NCBI GenBank assembly: GCA_007134625.1
Contig: SLKL01000192.1
Span: 1 to 7,347, forward strand
Reading direction: 5' to 3'
From: Saprospiraceae bacterium
Lineage (GTDB): Bacteria > Bacteroidota > Bacteroidia > Chitinophagales > Saprospiraceae
Length of the DNA stretch: 7,347 nucleotides
Below are positions 7,117 to 7,347 of the stretch, piece after piece. Numbering within the stretch: the stretch's first letter is position 1; the number at the start of each line of letters is the position of its first letter. The notes beneath the pieces were generated by a model. It had not been told where the DNA came from, searched no databases, and saw only the letters and a list, made by a program, of their open reading frames with translations. The position numbers were made by a program, and so were the translations under genes.

Positions 7117-7135
7117 TCCCGCCTTTAGGGCGGGA
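7117..7135. repeat. GC-rich hairpin, REP-like
   Basis: TCCCGCC (7117-7123) and GGCGGGA (7129-7135) form a perfect 7-bp, six-GC stem with loop TTTAG, set in AT-rich DNA. No U-run follows on either strand, so it is not a standard intrinsic terminator. Short GC-rich hairpins of this kind in intergenic DNA are often dispersed REP-like elements; only one copy is present here, so that assignment is inference. Confidence 0.45.
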
Positions 7136-7284
7136 CAAGCTATTCAAAGTTGTAGACGATAAGAGCCGCTTACCTGTCTGAGTTTTAGCAATTCTTATCA
7201 ACTTACAGTTCAACGTAAAAATATGTTATTCTTCAAACTATACGGTACTCGCCCCATCGGACATGAGTCAGCAAAAGAATTGAT

Positions 7285-7342
7285 AAAGCGAGTTTAAGTG
7301 GGTCCGGCTACAGCTTTGCTAAATGGATCAAAAAAAGCGAGT
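7285..7342 (+). repeat. 9-base direct repeat near the right edge
   Basis: AAAGCGAGT occurs at 7285-7293 and again at 7334-7342. The inverse of its core, ACTCGC, occurs at 7247-7252 and could pair with either copy, so the last 100 bases have some potential for alternative folding. The sequence is cut off by the window, and what it belongs to cannot be seen. Confidence 0.25.
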
Positions 7343-7347
7343 AGTCC

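Larger units (their letters stand above)
6731..7347. other. Gene-poor region after clpX
   Basis: These 617 bases contain no ORF I would call a gene with confidence on either strand. There is no recognisable tRNA or rRNA, and no transposase fragment I can identify. The region is AT-rich for its first 380 bases and holds several inverted repeats (6771-6787, 6880-6938, 7035-7049), a GC-rich hairpin (7117-7135) and a 9-base direct repeat near the right edge. One 42-codon ORF (6789-6917) is possible. The window ends before the next gene. Confidence 0.7.

Noticed and set aside
7028..7213. Minus-strand 61-codon ORF beginning with TTG
   Set aside because: It has no ATG and no recognisable motif, it runs across the GC-rich hairpin, and an in-frame stop lies directly upstream.

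Overview
The window is a conserved chromosomal segment of a bacterium, most likely a member of the Bacteroidota (Cytophagales/Flavobacteriia-like). Three things point there. The Fur-family and bifunctional Rel proteins have the sequence style of that phylum. Genes start without Shine-Dalgarno sequences at a useful distance. The tRNA-Leu promoter matches the phylum's TTTG-N20-TAnnTTTG promoter form exactly. The genus cannot be named from the sequence.

Layout, left to right. Positions 1-210 hold no convincing gene, only a weak candidate terminator for the leftward operon. Positions 211-2971 hold two genes read leftward, rel (bifunctional (p)ppGpp synthetase/hydrolase) followed after about 60 bases by a Fur-family metal-dependent repressor. 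Positions 2972-3144 form a divergent intergenic region with a well-formed promoter pointing right. From 3145 rightward come tRNA-Leu(UAG), tig (trigger factor), clpP and clpX, closely spaced and all on the + strand. Positions 6731-7347 are 617 bases without a convincing gene; they contain several perfect inverted repeats, a GC-rich hairpin and one doubtful 42-codon ORF.

Functionally, the right half is a protein-quality-control cluster. Trigger factor meets nascent chains at the ribosome exit, and ClpX unfolds substrates and feeds them to the ClpP peptidase. A leucine tRNA seems to share the promoter and leader of this cluster. The left half couples nutrient stress signalling (Rel) to a metal-responsive repressor (Fur).

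I see no new enzyme system, CRISPR array, complete mobile element or defence system. Points worth a second look are: the tRNA-Leu/tig transcript with a hairpin between its parts; an inverted repeat in the rel-fur gap; a displaced Shine-Dalgarno-like sequence that could pair upstream of clpX; and the structured but gene-poor right end.
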